From Qipengyuania flava (GTDB lineage: Bacteria; Pseudomonadota; Alphaproteobacteria; Sphingomonadales; Sphingomonadaceae): 64,000 nucleotides of DNA. Position 1 is the first letter of the stretch. The number at the start of each line of letters is the position of its first letter. This document shows, piece after piece, positions 19,216-29,765 of this stretch. A model generated the notes under the pieces. That model saw only the letters and a program-made list of their open reading frames with translations. It did not search any database and was not told where the DNA came from. Location: NCBI RefSeq assembly GCF_019448255.1, contig NZ_CP080410.1:1612001-1676000 (forward strand). Direction: 5' to 3'. A program made the translations under genes and the position numbers.

Positions 19216-20382
19216 TCAGGCGACGACCTGCTCACGGTTTTCGTCGCGATGCTTCTTCAGGTATTTCATGAAGGGCGTGCCGCCGGTCCCGACATCGGGA
19301 TCGTTGCCGGCAATCGAACCGGCCTGCTTGTTGATGTAGCTGGCCGCGTATTCGAGGTGCCGCGTGCGGAAGCGCGCGGACTGTTCGAGGCATGCGTTGA
19401 ACGCATCCTTGAGCGCCTGGTTGCTGCTCGCGCTGACGAAATCGCGCAGCGTCGAGTGCCTGGCAAGGTCCTCGATGAAGCGGCGGTGCTCGACCGGGCG
19501 GTAGTGGTGCAACTCGTCGAGGAAGCTCTTCAATGGATCGTCGCTGTGTCCGACCTGGAACAGCGCATCCATCGCAGGCACGATCGAACTTTGCGAACCC
19601 GTCTGGCCGCGGAACGCCTGCGGCGCGCCGCCGAACTTCTCGATACCTTCATAGACCAGCCCGCCATCCTTGAGTGCCGGATTGTTCGCCCAGCCATGGA
19701 TGTAGGGCCGCACGCGGTGGAAGTAGATGTACGGATCGCACTGTTCGGGCATGCGGGCGAAGTGGGCGTAAATGCGCTCCCACGCCTCGTCCATTTCCTT
19801 CAGCAGGCGGGTTGCTTCGTCCTCGTCGTTTTCTCTGGCGATCGTCACCAGCCTGGCCGCGTTGTCGAGCAGGACGCCGGCTTCCGCTTCGATGGCGACA
19901 TGGACCAGCACGAACCAGTTCTCGTCTGCGCCGCCGAGGAAGTTCTGATGCATGACGATGTTGTCGAGCGTGATCGGGCCCGACTTGTCGATCCGGTACC
20001 AGTTGTCGAGCACGTATCCCGAATAGGGAAGCAGCGGCGCCTGGCCGAGGCGATCGGCGAGCGCGCACATCGGGCGGGCGAGATTGGCCGGCAGGTGGGT
20101 CGGCGGCTCGGGCTCACCCCACACATAGGCCTGCACGAGGAAGGAGTAGTGCACCATGGCGGTGCGGACCTCTTCTTCGGGGGCGGCCTTGGCCCAGTCT
20201 TCGATGTCGGGATCGGGCAGGGCGTCCAGCCATTGGCGCACACGGCCCGATGTCAGCAATCCGGAGAGGACCCCCGCTGCTTCGACAATCGGTGCGAAGC
20301 GGTCGGGAAGGGTGATCTCATCGATTTCGTAGTGCGAAAGATAGCCGCGCTCGCGGCTCATACCGTAGTCTTTAAGCTCCAT
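19216..20382 (-). CDS. indoleamine 2,3-dioxygenase-like heme protein
   Basis: 388 residues. The family's landmarks are present in order: LPANLARPMCALADRLGQ followed by PYSGYVLDNWYRID (distal pocket), GQTGSQSS (substrate loop), a HHYRPVEHRRFI segment, and the proximal heme ligand expected at His342 in RFRTRHLEYAASYI, then GTGGTPFM near the end. IDO opens the indole ring of tryptophan to N-formylkynurenine. No other kynurenine-pathway gene is nearby, so the in vivo substrate is not certain. The start may instead be the ATG at 20361. Two inverted repeats lie just upstream (20398-20446). Confidence 0.82.
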   Translation of the reverse strand: MELKDYGMSRERGYLSHYEIDEITLPDRFAPIVEAAGVLSGLLTSGRVRQWLDALPDPDIEDWAKAAPEEEVRTAMVHYSFLVQAYVWGEPEPPTHLPANLARPMCALADRLGQAPLLPYSGYVLDNWYRIDKSGPITLDNIVMHQNFLGGADENWFVLVHVAIEAEAGVLLDNAARLVTIARENDEDEATRLLKEMDEAWERIYAHFARMPEQCDPYIYFHRVRPYIHGWANNPALKDGGLVYEGIEKFGGAPQAFRGQTGSQSSIVPAMDALFQVGHSDDPLKSFLDELHHYRPVEHRRFIEDLARHSTLRDFVSASSNQALKDAFNACLEQSARFRTRHLEYAASYINKQAGSIAGNDPDVGTGGTPFMKYLKKHRDENREQVVA

Positions 20383-20397
20383 TGTAGTGACTCATTG

Positions 20398-20421
20398 CCG
20401 GGCGCGGGTTGGGCCGCCCGG
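20398..20421 (-). terminator. GC-rich hairpin between Vgr-related gene and IDO-like gene
   Basis: CCGGGCG (20398-20404) pairs with CGCCCGG (20415-20421) around a 10-base loop. It has no T run, so it may be a weak terminator for the gene ending at 20498 or part of the leader of the dioxygenase gene. Confidence 0.4.
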
Positions 20422-20431
20422 TCAATGCGCG

Positions 20432-20446
20432 CATTCGTATCGAATG
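20432..20446. promoter_or_regulatory. 15-bp palindrome upstream of IDO-like gene
   Basis: CATTCG-TAT-CGAATG, a perfect 6-bp inverted repeat with a 3-bp centre, 50-64 bp before the dioxygenase start. Size and spacing are what one expects of an Lrp/AsnC-like dimeric operator. No regulator gene is adjacent. Confidence 0.4.
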
Positions 20447-20497
20447 AAACCGGATTGCTCAATCGAAGGCGGTGGATAACTCGCCGATGCCGTAACG

Positions 20498-20890
20498 TCA
20501 GGCGGTCGCCCCGGGAAAGCGAACGAGCATGTCGTAGGCCGATGCATCGGACACTCCGGCCACCCGGACCCCGTTCCTCAGCCAAAAGGCGTGTTTCACG
20601 ATTTCCGCCTGCTGTTCGATACCGTATTTCTCGAGCGGCCATCCGGGCTTGAGCGAATAATCGTATCGCGCCCAAGGCATGCGGCGGGTCACAAGGTACC
20701 AGTCGCCGCGCGTCTGGACCTGCCAGACATGGACCAGCTCGTGGATGAGCAATCCCTGACGCAATGTGTTCACCTGCGAAAAGTCATCGCAATAGGCATC
20801 GCCGCGAGGATGGAAATAAACATGACCGCGCGGGGCCATGGTGATGCGGCGCGGCTGGAACACAAACCACTTGCGCCGCCGGATGGTCAC
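20498..20890 (-). CDS. Vgr-related putative metalloprotein with HExxH (start disrupted?)
   Basis: 130 residues from the GTG at 20890. It contains HELVHVWQ (His50, Glu51, His54), a zincin-type HExxH, and is the kind of small protein labelled Vgr-related in sphingomonads. Coding continues upstream of the GTG in the same frame (residues ERALTSGEIALARSVFG and so on), but no ATG, GTG or TTG exists in that frame back to the stop near 21035. An ATG with GGAAAG upstream lies at 21000 but one base out of frame; a sixth A in the A5 run after it would restore a 167-residue protein. There is no signal peptide. The function is unknown; a peptidase role is only suggested by the motif. Confidence 0.65.
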   Translation of the reverse strand: MTIRRRKWFVFQPRRITMAPRGHVYFHPRGDAYCDDFSQVNTLRQGLLIHELVHVWQVQTRGDWYLVTRRMPWARYDYSLKPGWPLEKYGIEQQAEIVKHAFWLRNGVRVAGVSDASAYDMLVRFPGATA

Positions 20891-21033
20891 CCGGTCATAG
20901 TCGATCGCATTCCCGAAAACAGAGCGGGCCAGCGCAATCTCACCAGAAGTAAGCGCCCGCTCTCCACCGGCGGGGCAGGAGGGCGCAACAGCTTTTTCAT
21001 GGCTTTCCAGCCCGAGCGTGTCGCGCCCCTCGC

Positions 21034-21507
21034 TCAGCGTTCGTCACCCGCAGCGCGGATCTCGACCGGGAACGTCTTGGTCTTCCCGCCGACCACGGTC
21101 AGCGTCATGTCGGTCGTACCGCCGGCCTCGAGCGTGGGTTCGAGATCGAACACCATGACATGGAACCCGCCCGGCTCGAGGCTCTCGGTATCGCCTGCAT
21201 TGACCAGGATCTGGCCAACGCTGTCCATCATCATCTGGCCCTGCATCTCCATCGAGCCGTGCAGCTCCGCGCTGCTGGCACCGGCCACATCGGCGCGGCG
21301 GATGGCGTAGTTCTTCTCGCCCGTGTTCTTGACGTCGAAATAAATGGCTCCCGGATTACCCTCGACCGCAGGCAGCATCAGGCGCGCGTTCGAGACTTCC
21401 AGCGTGACATCGTCGACCACCGCTGCGGCCTCCGGTTCGCTCGAACAGGCTGCAACAGCAAGGCTGCCGATGGCCAGCGCCAGCGGCGCAAAACGCGTCA
21501 TTCTCAT
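21034..21507 (-). CDS. PCuAC-type periplasmic copper chaperone lipoprotein
   Basis: 157 residues with a lipoprotein signal ending AVAAC (Cys21). The copper motif is present: His83 followed by Met86/Met88, the Met cluster at 92-94, and His116-x-Met118 in PGGFHVM. PCuAC delivers Cu(I) to the CuA/CuB centres of cytochrome oxidase, often with Sco1. No Sco or oxidase gene is next to it; the gene downstream is the Vgr-related one. The start at 21507 has GAGGGGAAA upstream. Confidence 0.9.
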   Translation of the reverse strand: MRMTRFAPLALAIGSLAVAACSSEPEAAAVVDDVTLEVSNARLMLPAVEGNPGAIYFDVKNTGEKNYAIRRADVAGASSAELHGSMEMQGQMMMDSVGQILVNAGDTESLEPGGFHVMVFDLEPTLEAGGTTDMTLTVVGGKTKTFPVEIRAAGDER

Positions 21508-21550
21508 CGAATTTTCCCCTCTTCGTACTCGGCGAAAAAACTAGCGCCGC

Positions 21551-21584
21551 CACTCCCTTGTGCCAAGAGAAACCGCACCTATAT
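21551..21584 (+). promoter_or_regulatory. candidate sigma-32 heat-shock promoter for dnaK
   Basis: CACTCCCTTGTG (-35 region, CTTG at 21557-21560), 15 bp spacer, CCTATAT (21578-21584). This fits the heat-shock pattern CTTGAA-N13-15-CCCCATNT with the alphaproteobacterial CCTAT variant. It leaves an approximately 95-base leader before the dnaK ATG at 21687. Confidence 0.55.
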
Positions 21585-21686
21585 CACCCGTGTAACACAC
21601 CACCGGATAGAGCCGCCGACCGGTTCCGCCACTTCACGGGGAACCAGCTGAGCGGTGTCCAACGACTTGAAACAGATGGGGAAACC

Positions 21687-23618
<1,932 letters not shown>

Positions 23619-23635
23619 TCGCTGAATGAAAAGCC

Positions 23636-23671
23636 AATCGCCACCGGTGCCACCGCGCGCCGGTGGCGATT
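23636..23671 (+). terminator. 12-bp perfect hairpin in dnaK-dnaJ intergenic region
   Basis: AATCGCCACCGG (23636-23647) and CCGGTGGCGATT (23660-23671) pair perfectly around a 12-base loop. No T run follows, and the dnaJ ATG is only 16 bp downstream. It could be a partial terminator, or a 3' stabiliser that lowers dnaJ output relative to dnaK. Confidence 0.6.
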
Positions 23672-23686
23672 AGCCATTGGATTGCC

Positions 23687-24805
23687 ATGTCGACGACCGA
23701 AACCGATCTTTACGAGCTGCTGGGCGTAAGCCGCGATGCCGATGGGGCGACGATCAAGTCGGCCTATCGCAAGATGGCGATGAAGCACCATCCGGACCGC
23801 AACCCCGGCTGCACCGAAAGCGAGAACACCTTCAAGGCCGTGAGCGCAGCGTATGAAGTGCTCAAGGATCCGCAGAAACGCGCGGCCTACGACCGTTATG
23901 GCCACGCGGCCTTCCAGCAGGGCGGGCCCGGTTCCGGCCAGGGCGGGGCGGATTTCGGCGACCTCGGCGATATTTTCGAGACCATCTTCGGTAGCGCTTT
24001 CGGCGGCGGCGGGCGGGCCCGACCGCGCCGCGGCGCCGACCTGCGCTATGACATGCAGATCAATCTGGAAGAGGCCTTCCACGGCAAGTCGACCCAGATC
24101 GAGATCGAAGTCTCCCAGAACTGCGACACCTGCCACGGCTCGGGCGCCACGCCCGGCACCCGCGCGCGCACCTGCAACCTGTGCCATGGCCAGGGCAACG
24201 TGCGAGCCAAGCAGGGCTTCTTCGTGGTCGAACGGCCGTGCCCCAACTGCCATGGCAGCGGCGAAGTCATCACCTCGCCGTGCCGCGATTGCCGCGGGGA
24301 AGGGCGGATCGACAAGCCCCAGGCGCTCGAGGTCGATATTCCTCCCGGGGTCGACACCGGCACGCGCATCCGCCTGTCGGGCAAGGGCGAAGCGGGCCCG
24401 CGCGGCGCGCCTCCGGGCGATCTCTACATTTTCGTGCATGTGAAGCCGCACGAAATTTTCCAGCGTGAAGGCACAACGCTTGCCACGCGCGTGCCGATCA
24501 GCTTCACCACGGCCGCTCTCGGCGGCTCGATCGACATTCCCAATCTCGATGGTGAAGAAGTGACGCTCGAAATCCCGGCCGGGATCCAGTCGGGCAAGCA
24601 GCTGCGCCAGCGCGGCGCGGGCATGCCGGTACTGCAGGGCCGCGGACGCGGTGACCTGGTGGTCGAGATTGCCGTCGAGACGCCGACCAAGCTCAGCAAG
24701 GAACAGCGCGCCCTGCTCGAGGAGTTCCGCGAGCTGGAAACCGGCGACGAGTGTCCCGAAAGCCGCGGCTTCTTCGACAAGCTGAGGGATGCCTTCGGCG
24801 GGTGA
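23687..24805 (+). CDS. dnaJ: molecular chaperone DnaJ (Hsp40)
   Basis: 372 residues from the ATG at 23687. J domain with KHHPDRN (HPD), Gly/Phe-rich linker ([13 protein letters not shown]), four CxxCxGxG zinc repeats ([32 protein letters not shown]), and the C-terminal substrate domains. It is a full-length type-I DnaJ. No strong Shine-Dalgarno is visible, and the upstream hairpin may influence its translation. Confidence 0.97.
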   Translation: MSTTETDLYELLGVSRDADGATIKSAYRKMAMKHHPDRNPGCTESENTFKAVSAAYEVLKDPQKRAAYDRYGHAAFQQGGPGSGQGGADFGDLGDIFETIFGSAFGGGGRARPRRGADLRYDMQINLEEAFHGKSTQIEIEVSQNCDTCHGSGATPGTRARTCNLCHGQGNVRAKQGFFVVERPCPNCHGSGEVITSPCRDCRGEGRIDKPQALEVDIPPGVDTGTRIRLSGKGEAGPRGAPPGDLYIFVHVKPHEIFQREGTTLATRVPISFTTAALGGSIDIPNLDGEEVTLEIPAGIQSGKQLRQRGAGMPVLQGRGRGDLVVEIAVETPTKLSKEQRALLEEFRELETGDECPESRGFFDKLRDAFGG

Positions 24806-24843
24806 TTGCCAAGCCGGGTGGAGGCCGCGATAAGCGCTCTTCC

Positions 24844-25467
24844 ATGCTGCCATCGCTTACCATCATCGACGATTTCCTGACCGACCCCTGGGCCGCCCGG
24901 CGCGCCGCGCTGGCGCTCGACTATGCGGCTCCTGGCAGCGGCGGGAATTACCCGGGCCGGGATTCCACAACCGCTCTGCCGATGGACGGCATCAACGCCG
25001 CGGTTTCGCGCCATGTCGGCACCAAGCTGGTCGGCGCACCGGGGACCGAGCACGGCCATTGCCGGCTTACGCGCAAGAGCGACAAGGGCCGCAGCGGCGT
25101 GCACGTCGACCCGGCCTTTTATTCCGGCATCCTGTATCTCTCGCGTCCCGAGGATTGCGCGCGTCCCGGCGCGGGCGGGACGGATTTTTTCCGCCACAAG
25201 CGGACAGGGCTCGAACGCGTGCCGCAGAACGGCGCAGAATTGGCCGCGACAGGGTACGACAATCTCGACGATCTTGTTGCGGACGTCGTCAACAAGGACA
25301 CGACGCAGCCCGCGAAGTGGGAACGCGTGATGCGCGTGCCGATGCGGTTTAACCGCCTCGTGCTCTTCTCGCCCTGGCAGTTTCACAACGCAGCGCCCGG
25401 CTTCGGAACAGATGACGACAGCGCGCGGCTTGTCATGCTTCTTTTCTTCGGCCGCGCCGAGAGCTAG
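24844..25467 (+). CDS. DUF6445-like protein, possibly 2OG-Fe(II) oxygenase fold
   Basis: 207 residues from the ATG at 24844. A GTG at 24802 that overlaps the dnaJ stop would add 14 residues and cannot be excluded. It begins LPSLTIIDDFLTDP, and has GVHVDPAFYSGILYLS followed later by WQFHNAAPGFG. The H-x-D ... H arrangement resembles the jelly-roll iron site of prolyl-hydroxylase-like oxygenases. I infer a metal-dependent oxygenase; the substrate is unknown. It converges with the patatin gene with a 4-bp overlap. Confidence 0.7.
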   Translation: MLPSLTIIDDFLTDPWAARRAALALDYAAPGSGGNYPGRDSTTALPMDGINAAVSRHVGTKLVGAPGTEHGHCRLTRKSDKGRSGVHVDPAFYSGILYLSRPEDCARPGAGGTDFFRHKRTGLERVPQNGAELAATGYDNLDDLVADVVNKDTTQPAKWERVMRVPMRFNRLVLFSPWQFHNAAPGFGTDDDSARLVMLLFFGRAES

Positions 25468-27779
25468 GGTAATCGCTCCACGACTTCGGACCGGATTTCG
25501 TCGATCAGCCGCTGGTTGCACCGCTCGGCCGACTGTTCCTCGTCCAGAACCGCATGGAATGCGTCGCGTTTGAAGGCACGCAGCGTTGCTTCGTCGAAAG
25601 GTGTCGCAAGGGTGGAACTGATCAGGTCGATCATGCGCTCCGCGCCGTGCAGGCGTCCCCAGAGGTAATCGTTCTCGCGGTAGTCCCGGCTGAAGAAAGC
25701 GCCAAAATTGTAGAACTCAATCCCTCGCAAGGTCGCCCGTGTCCCACCCTCGCGGAGACTACGCGCGTCGTCGGGGCTGATGCGATCGACCTTCACCGGG
25801 TCGAATTCGGTCAGCCCCTCATTGCGCAGGAGCGGCAGGGTCGCGACGTCGTAAAACGGGAAGCCCAGATAGGTCAGCAGGGAGCGGCGACGCAGGTTTT
25901 TGGGCATCCGCTCCATGGCTGCCGCGAGCATGATTTCAGCGCGGTCGTCTAGGTCGGGCAAGAGGCGCAAGGCCTCAATCCGGTCAAGCAGTGCGCCGGG
26001 GCTTGCCATCACATCCTCGGCATATGGCTGGAACCCGGAACCAAGAGCCCGCATGCCTTCTTTCTCGAAATAGAGAGCGAGAATTGCGTAGACCGCGTCG
26101 CGCGCCTCTTCGAGCGCATCGTCGGGTATCTCGGGATCCGCTTCCCAGTCCCGCGCAAGGCGCCGGGCGAGGAGGCGCAGGCGGCGGATGCGAAATCCGA
26201 TATCGTGTTCGCGGAAAAAGGCGATGGCCTGCGGCGATGCACCGCCCGAACTGCCGGCCAGCGTTCCGAGCCCGCGCCTGACAAGCTCTTCGCGCAAGCT
26301 CTCCTCGATCGGGGATGGATCGTCGAACCCAAGATGCGGCGCCGCTTCCAACGTCAGGCGCGAAAGGCGTGCGAGGATCCCGGTGAACTTTGCCTGCGCA
26401 TAAGCGTGAAACGCGTATCCCGCGCGCTCGGCTGCGGCCTGCTGGGCCTTCTGCCGCCAGGCCTTGAGACGGGCAGGCGTAGGGCGATCGAGAAACAGCG
26501 TCCGCCCGAACAGCTTGTCGACCGCGCCATCCACTTCCGGCCGGAGCGCGGCAACCATGCGCCCCAGGCGTTCGGCCTCGCGGCTCTGTTCTTCTAGCTG
26601 CTCGAGGTTGTCGCGGATCGGCTGTTCGCGCGGGAGCGTGGAAAGCGATCCGAAGATGGCGGAGAAGAAACCCACCGGCTCGCTCTTCGCTGCCCCGCGG
26701 TTGCTGAAGCGATCGGGGCGTGGATCGACATAGACGAAACGGCGGTCCACTTCGCGCTGCGCAGGGCGCCCTTCGAGTGCAGCAATCGCGCCTGCAAAGG
26801 GCTTGTTCACCAGCACCGATCCATCGATAAGCGACACGTTTTCAACGCTTTCCCGCGCAACATGAACCGACATGATGCGGTCGAGAAAATCCTCGCGTTC
26901 GGGCCAGGCGCGCTCGGTAAGGTCAGAAAGCGTGTCTATTTCCTCCAGCCTCAGCGGCGGGAACGCACCTGGGAAACTAGCCGTTGCGCGCGCAGCAAAG
27001 ACAAGCTCGAGCGGATTAGCGAGATCGGCCCCGCCCACGATCGGCGTGCGCGAGCGGAACGTGATCGGCATCCGGTGTTCGGTATCTTCGACAACCGGCG
27101 GGCTGTGAAGCCGCAGCTCTTCCAGATAGCCATGGAAATCGGTCGCCGTGACATAGAGGTCGAGCGGATGACCGGGTGGCAGCAGGGGCCCTTCCGCCTC
27201 GCTTTCGGCCATGGCGCTAAACGCCCGTTCGAGCAGCTTGGAAAAACCGAGTCCTGAAAACGGCGGTTCGAACCAGCGCCCGCGAATGAGGTGGGAGACC
27301 TTGCGCTCCACTTCCGCCTGGGTCTCCGGCGCAACCGTGTCTGAAAGGTCGCTGCCCGGCCGACTGAGCATCCAGTTGGCGAAGGGCTGCGCCCAGATCT
27401 TGGAAAAACGCCACTTCAGCCGTGCGGCCGGATCGACCAGTTCGTCGACATCGGCAACTTCCAGCCACAGGTCGGTAAGAGGTTCGAGCGACTGGCCCGA
27501 ATGGATCGCCTGGGCGAGGAACACCGCGTTGATCCCGCCCGCGCTCGCGCCGCTCATGATGTCGGGCAGGACGCGCAGCTTGAGGTCGCACTCATCGGCA
27601 ATGCGAGACAGCATGGCGCGGTAAACCGCGTCAACGCCGCCCCTTGGCGGAGTGCCGGAATGATAGTCCCTGCTCGCGCGCGCCAGCTGCCACAGCTCGC
27701 GCGTGACACCGTGCATATAGACCGCCAGGCTAACCCCGCCGTAGCAGACCAGTGCGATCCTCAATTCCTTCTGGCGCAT
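25464..27779 (-). CDS. patatin-like phospholipase with DUF3376-type C-terminus
   Basis: 771 residues. The N-terminal patatin domain has the oxyanion stretch CYGGVSLAVYMHG (residues 12-24), nucleophile GASAG (Ser79), and the catalytic Asp in IDGSVLVNKPF. The long C-terminal part is mostly helical, matching bacterial patatin-related proteins of this size. No signal peptide or membrane segment is evident, so it is probably cytoplasmic, acting on phospholipid acyl chains. It stands alone, divergent from radA. Confidence 0.85.
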   Translation of the reverse strand: MRQKELRIALVCYGGVSLAVYMHGVTRELWQLARASRDYHSGTPPRGGVDAVYRAMLSRIADECDLKLRVLPDIMSGASAGGINAVFLAQAIHSGQSLEPLTDLWLEVADVDELVDPAARLKWRFSKIWAQPFANWMLSRPGSDLSDTVAPETQAEVERKVSHLIRGRWFEPPFSGLGFSKLLERAFSAMAESEAEGPLLPPGHPLDLYVTATDFHGYLEELRLHSPPVVEDTEHRMPITFRSRTPIVGGADLANPLELVFAARATASFPGAFPPLRLEEIDTLSDLTERAWPEREDFLDRIMSVHVARESVENVSLIDGSVLVNKPFAGAIAALEGRPAQREVDRRFVYVDPRPDRFSNRGAAKSEPVGFFSAIFGSLSTLPREQPIRDNLEQLEEQSREAERLGRMVAALRPEVDGAVDKLFGRTLFLDRPTPARLKAWRQKAQQAAAERAGYAFHAYAQAKFTGILARLSRLTLEAAPHLGFDDPSPIEESLREELVRRGLGTLAGSSGGASPQAIAFFREHDIGFRIRRLRLLARRLARDWEADPEIPDDALEEARDAVYAILALYFEKEGMRALGSGFQPYAEDVMASPGALLDRIEALRLLPDLDDRAEIMLAAAMERMPKNLRRRSLLTYLGFPFYDVATLPLLRNEGLTEFDPVKVDRISPDDARSLREGGTRATLRGIEFYNFGAFFSRDYRENDYLWGRLHGAERMIDLISSTLATPFDEATLRAFKRDAFHAVLDEEQSAERCNQRLIDEIRSEVVERLP

Positions 27780-27820
27780 CGTTCATCGTCATGGCGGGAT
27801 AAATTGCGGAAGGCAATTGC

Positions 27821-27835
27821 GTTCCGCAAATGTTC
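27821..27835 (+). promoter_or_regulatory. LexA (SOS) box upstream of radA
   Basis: GTTC-CGCAAAT-GTTC, an exact match to the alphaproteobacterial LexA operator GTTC-N7-GTTC. It ends 16 bp before the radA ATG, where LexA would block transcription or early elongation. It overlaps an 8-bp perfect inverted repeat, TTGCGGAA (27804-27811) and TTCCGCAA (27822-27829). Confidence 0.7.
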
Positions 27836-27851
27836 CGCTTATCAAACAGCC

Positions 27852-29219
27852 ATGGCGAAACCCAAGAAACGCTATGTCTGCCAGGCCTGTGGCAGCGTCT
27901 CGCACCGCTGGCAGGGCCAGTGCGCCGACTGCGCAGAATGGAACACGCTGGTCGAAGATGCACCGGCAACAGTGTTCTCGATGAAGCACGACCTGTCGAG
28001 CGGCGGGCGCGCGGTGGAGTTCGTCGATCTCGACAAGCCGGGTGCCTTGCCGACCCGGCAACCTACGGGTCTTGCGGAGTTCGACCGCGCCCTCGGTGGC
28101 GGCCTCGTGCCCGGCTCGGCGATTCTTCTCGGCGGCGACCCGGGGATCGGGAAATCGACCCTCCTGCTGCAGGCCGCGGCGCGAATTGCGCGGGAAGGGC
28201 ACGGCGTAGTCTATGTCAGCGGCGAAGAAGCCTCTGCACAGGTGCGCATGCGGGCCGCGCGGCTTGGTCTGTCCGATGCGCCGGTAAAGCTCGCCGCGGC
28301 GACCGGTGTGCGCGATATCCTGACCACGCTGGGCACGATGGAAACGCCCAAGCTGATGGTGATCGACTCGATCCAGACGATGCATTCCGACACGATCGAA
28401 GGGGCGCCCGGAACGGTCAGCCAGGTGCGCGGCTGCGCGTTCGAATTGATCCGTTACGCCAAGGAAAATGGCGTCGCCCTGGTGCTGGTCGGCCATGTCA
28501 CCAAGGACGGGAACATCGCGGGTCCGCGCGTGCTCGAACACATGGTCGATGTGGTGATGAGCTTCGAAGGCGAACGCAGCCACCAGTACCGCATCCTGCG
28601 CGCGCTCAAGAACCGCTTCGGCGCGGTGGACGAGATCGGCGTGTTTTCCATGGCCAGCGAAGGACTGGAGGAAGTCGACAATCCCTCCATGCTGTTCCTC
28701 TCCGGTCGTGACGAGCCCATGGCTGGGAGCGCGGTCTATCCGGCAATCGAAGGAACCCGCCCGGTCCTGGTCGAAATCCAGGCGCTGATCGTGCGCCTGC
28801 AATCGGGCGCGACACCGCGCCGCGCGGTCGTGGGCTGGGACAGCGGGCGGCTCGCCATGCTGCTGGCCGTGCTGGAATCCCGGTGCGGGCTGAACTTCTC
28901 CTCTGCCGAGGTCTACCTGAACGTGGCAGGCGGATACCGCCTTTCGGACCCCGCCGCCGACCTTGCCGTCGCCGCTGCGCTGGTCAGCGCCATGGCGGAC
29001 CGGCCGCTCCCGGCACGCAGCGTGTGGCTCGGCGAAGTCTCGCTCGCAGGCGAGATACGCCCGGTGGCCCACGGCGGCCTGCGTCTGCGCGAAGCAGCAA
29101 AGCTCGGATTCGAGGCCGGCTTCGGCCCATCGGACGTAAAGGGCGCTTCGTCGGCACTGCGCTATGAGGGTTTGGGACAGCTCGCCAATCTCGTTGACCG
29201 GGTAATCGGGACTTCATAG
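27852..29219 (+). CDS. radA: DNA repair protein RadA
   Basis: 455 residues from the ATG at 27852. Zinc finger CQACGS...CADC at the N-terminus, Walker A GGDPGIGKST, the RadA-specific LKNRFG motif, and a C-terminal Lon-protease-like domain without a catalytic dyad. RadA is a RecA-related helicase that drives branch migration in recombination. A LexA box upstream suggests SOS induction. cvpA follows after 24 bp. Confidence 0.97.
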   Translation: MAKPKKRYVCQACGSVSHRWQGQCADCAEWNTLVEDAPATVFSMKHDLSSGGRAVEFVDLDKPGALPTRQPTGLAEFDRALGGGLVPGSAILLGGDPGIGKSTLLLQAAARIAREGHGVVYVSGEEASAQVRMRAARLGLSDAPVKLAAATGVRDILTTLGTMETPKLMVIDSIQTMHSDTIEGAPGTVSQVRGCAFELIRYAKENGVALVLVGHVTKDGNIAGPRVLEHMVDVVMSFEGERSHQYRILRALKNRFGAVDEIGVFSMASEGLEEVDNPSMLFLSGRDEPMAGSAVYPAIEGTRPVLVEIQALIVRLQSGATPRRAVVGWDSGRLAMLLAVLESRCGLNFSSAEVYLNVAGGYRLSDPAADLAVAAALVSAMADRPLPARSVWLGEVSLAGEIRPVAHGGLRLREAAKLGFEAGFGPSDVKGASSALRYEGLGQLANLVDRVIGTS

Positions 29220-29243
29220 ATCACGGGGGCTTAAGGGTAGCCC

Positions 29244-29765
29244 ATGACCGGTTTTGATTATCTCGTATTGCTTATCGTCGGCATCGCCGCTGTCGGCGGC
29301 TTCATGCGCGGCTTCGTGCAGGAAGTGTTTTCGCTCGCCGCGTGGATGCTGGCCGCTTTCGCCATCCGCTTCCTTCACGCTCCGCTGACGCTGGCGATGC
29401 AGGACTTCCTTGGTTCCGACATCACGACCTCTCTGCTCGCGTTTACATTGCTGCTGCTCATTCCCTACGCCGCGATGAAGGTGATCGCCAACAACGTGTC
29501 GGCAGCCTCGCAGGGCTCCGTCCTCGGACCGGTTGATCGGGTACTGGGATTCGGCTTCGGCGCGCTGAAGGGCATGGTCATAGTCGTCATCGCATTCTCG
29601 CTGCTGGTGCTGGGTTACGACCAGGTGTGGAGCTATAAAGGTCGTCCCAACTGGATTACCACGGCGCGCAGCTACGAATTGGTCGATTCCAGTTCGCGCG
29701 CACTGGTCGAGGTTCTGGCGGAGCGGCGCGCGCGACTCCGCTCAGACTCATCCGCAGCTCGATAA
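29244..29765 (+). CDS. CvpA family inner-membrane protein
   Basis: 173 residues with four hydrophobic segments (about 5-25, 30-48, 62-82, 100-122) and the family start FDYLVLLIV. The second half ends in a charged cytoplasmic tail. CvpA proteins are linked to colicin V production, purine-operon context and envelope stress; the mechanism is unclear. It sits between radA and the scaffold gene, overlapping the next start by 1 bp (TAATG). Confidence 0.85.
   Translation: MTGFDYLVLLIVGIAAVGGFMRGFVQEVFSLAAWMLAAFAIRFLHAPLTLAMQDFLGSDITTSLLAFTLLLLIPYAAMKVIANNVSAASQGSVLGPVDRVLGFGFGALKGMVIVVIAFSLLVLGYDQVWSYKGRPNWITTARSYELVDSSSRALVEVLAERRARLRSDSSAAR

Noticed and set aside
21601-21686. Upstream extension of dnaK from 21558
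   Set aside because: The extra residues are not DnaK-like; the ATG at 21687 begins the conserved N-terminus and has GGGGAAA.
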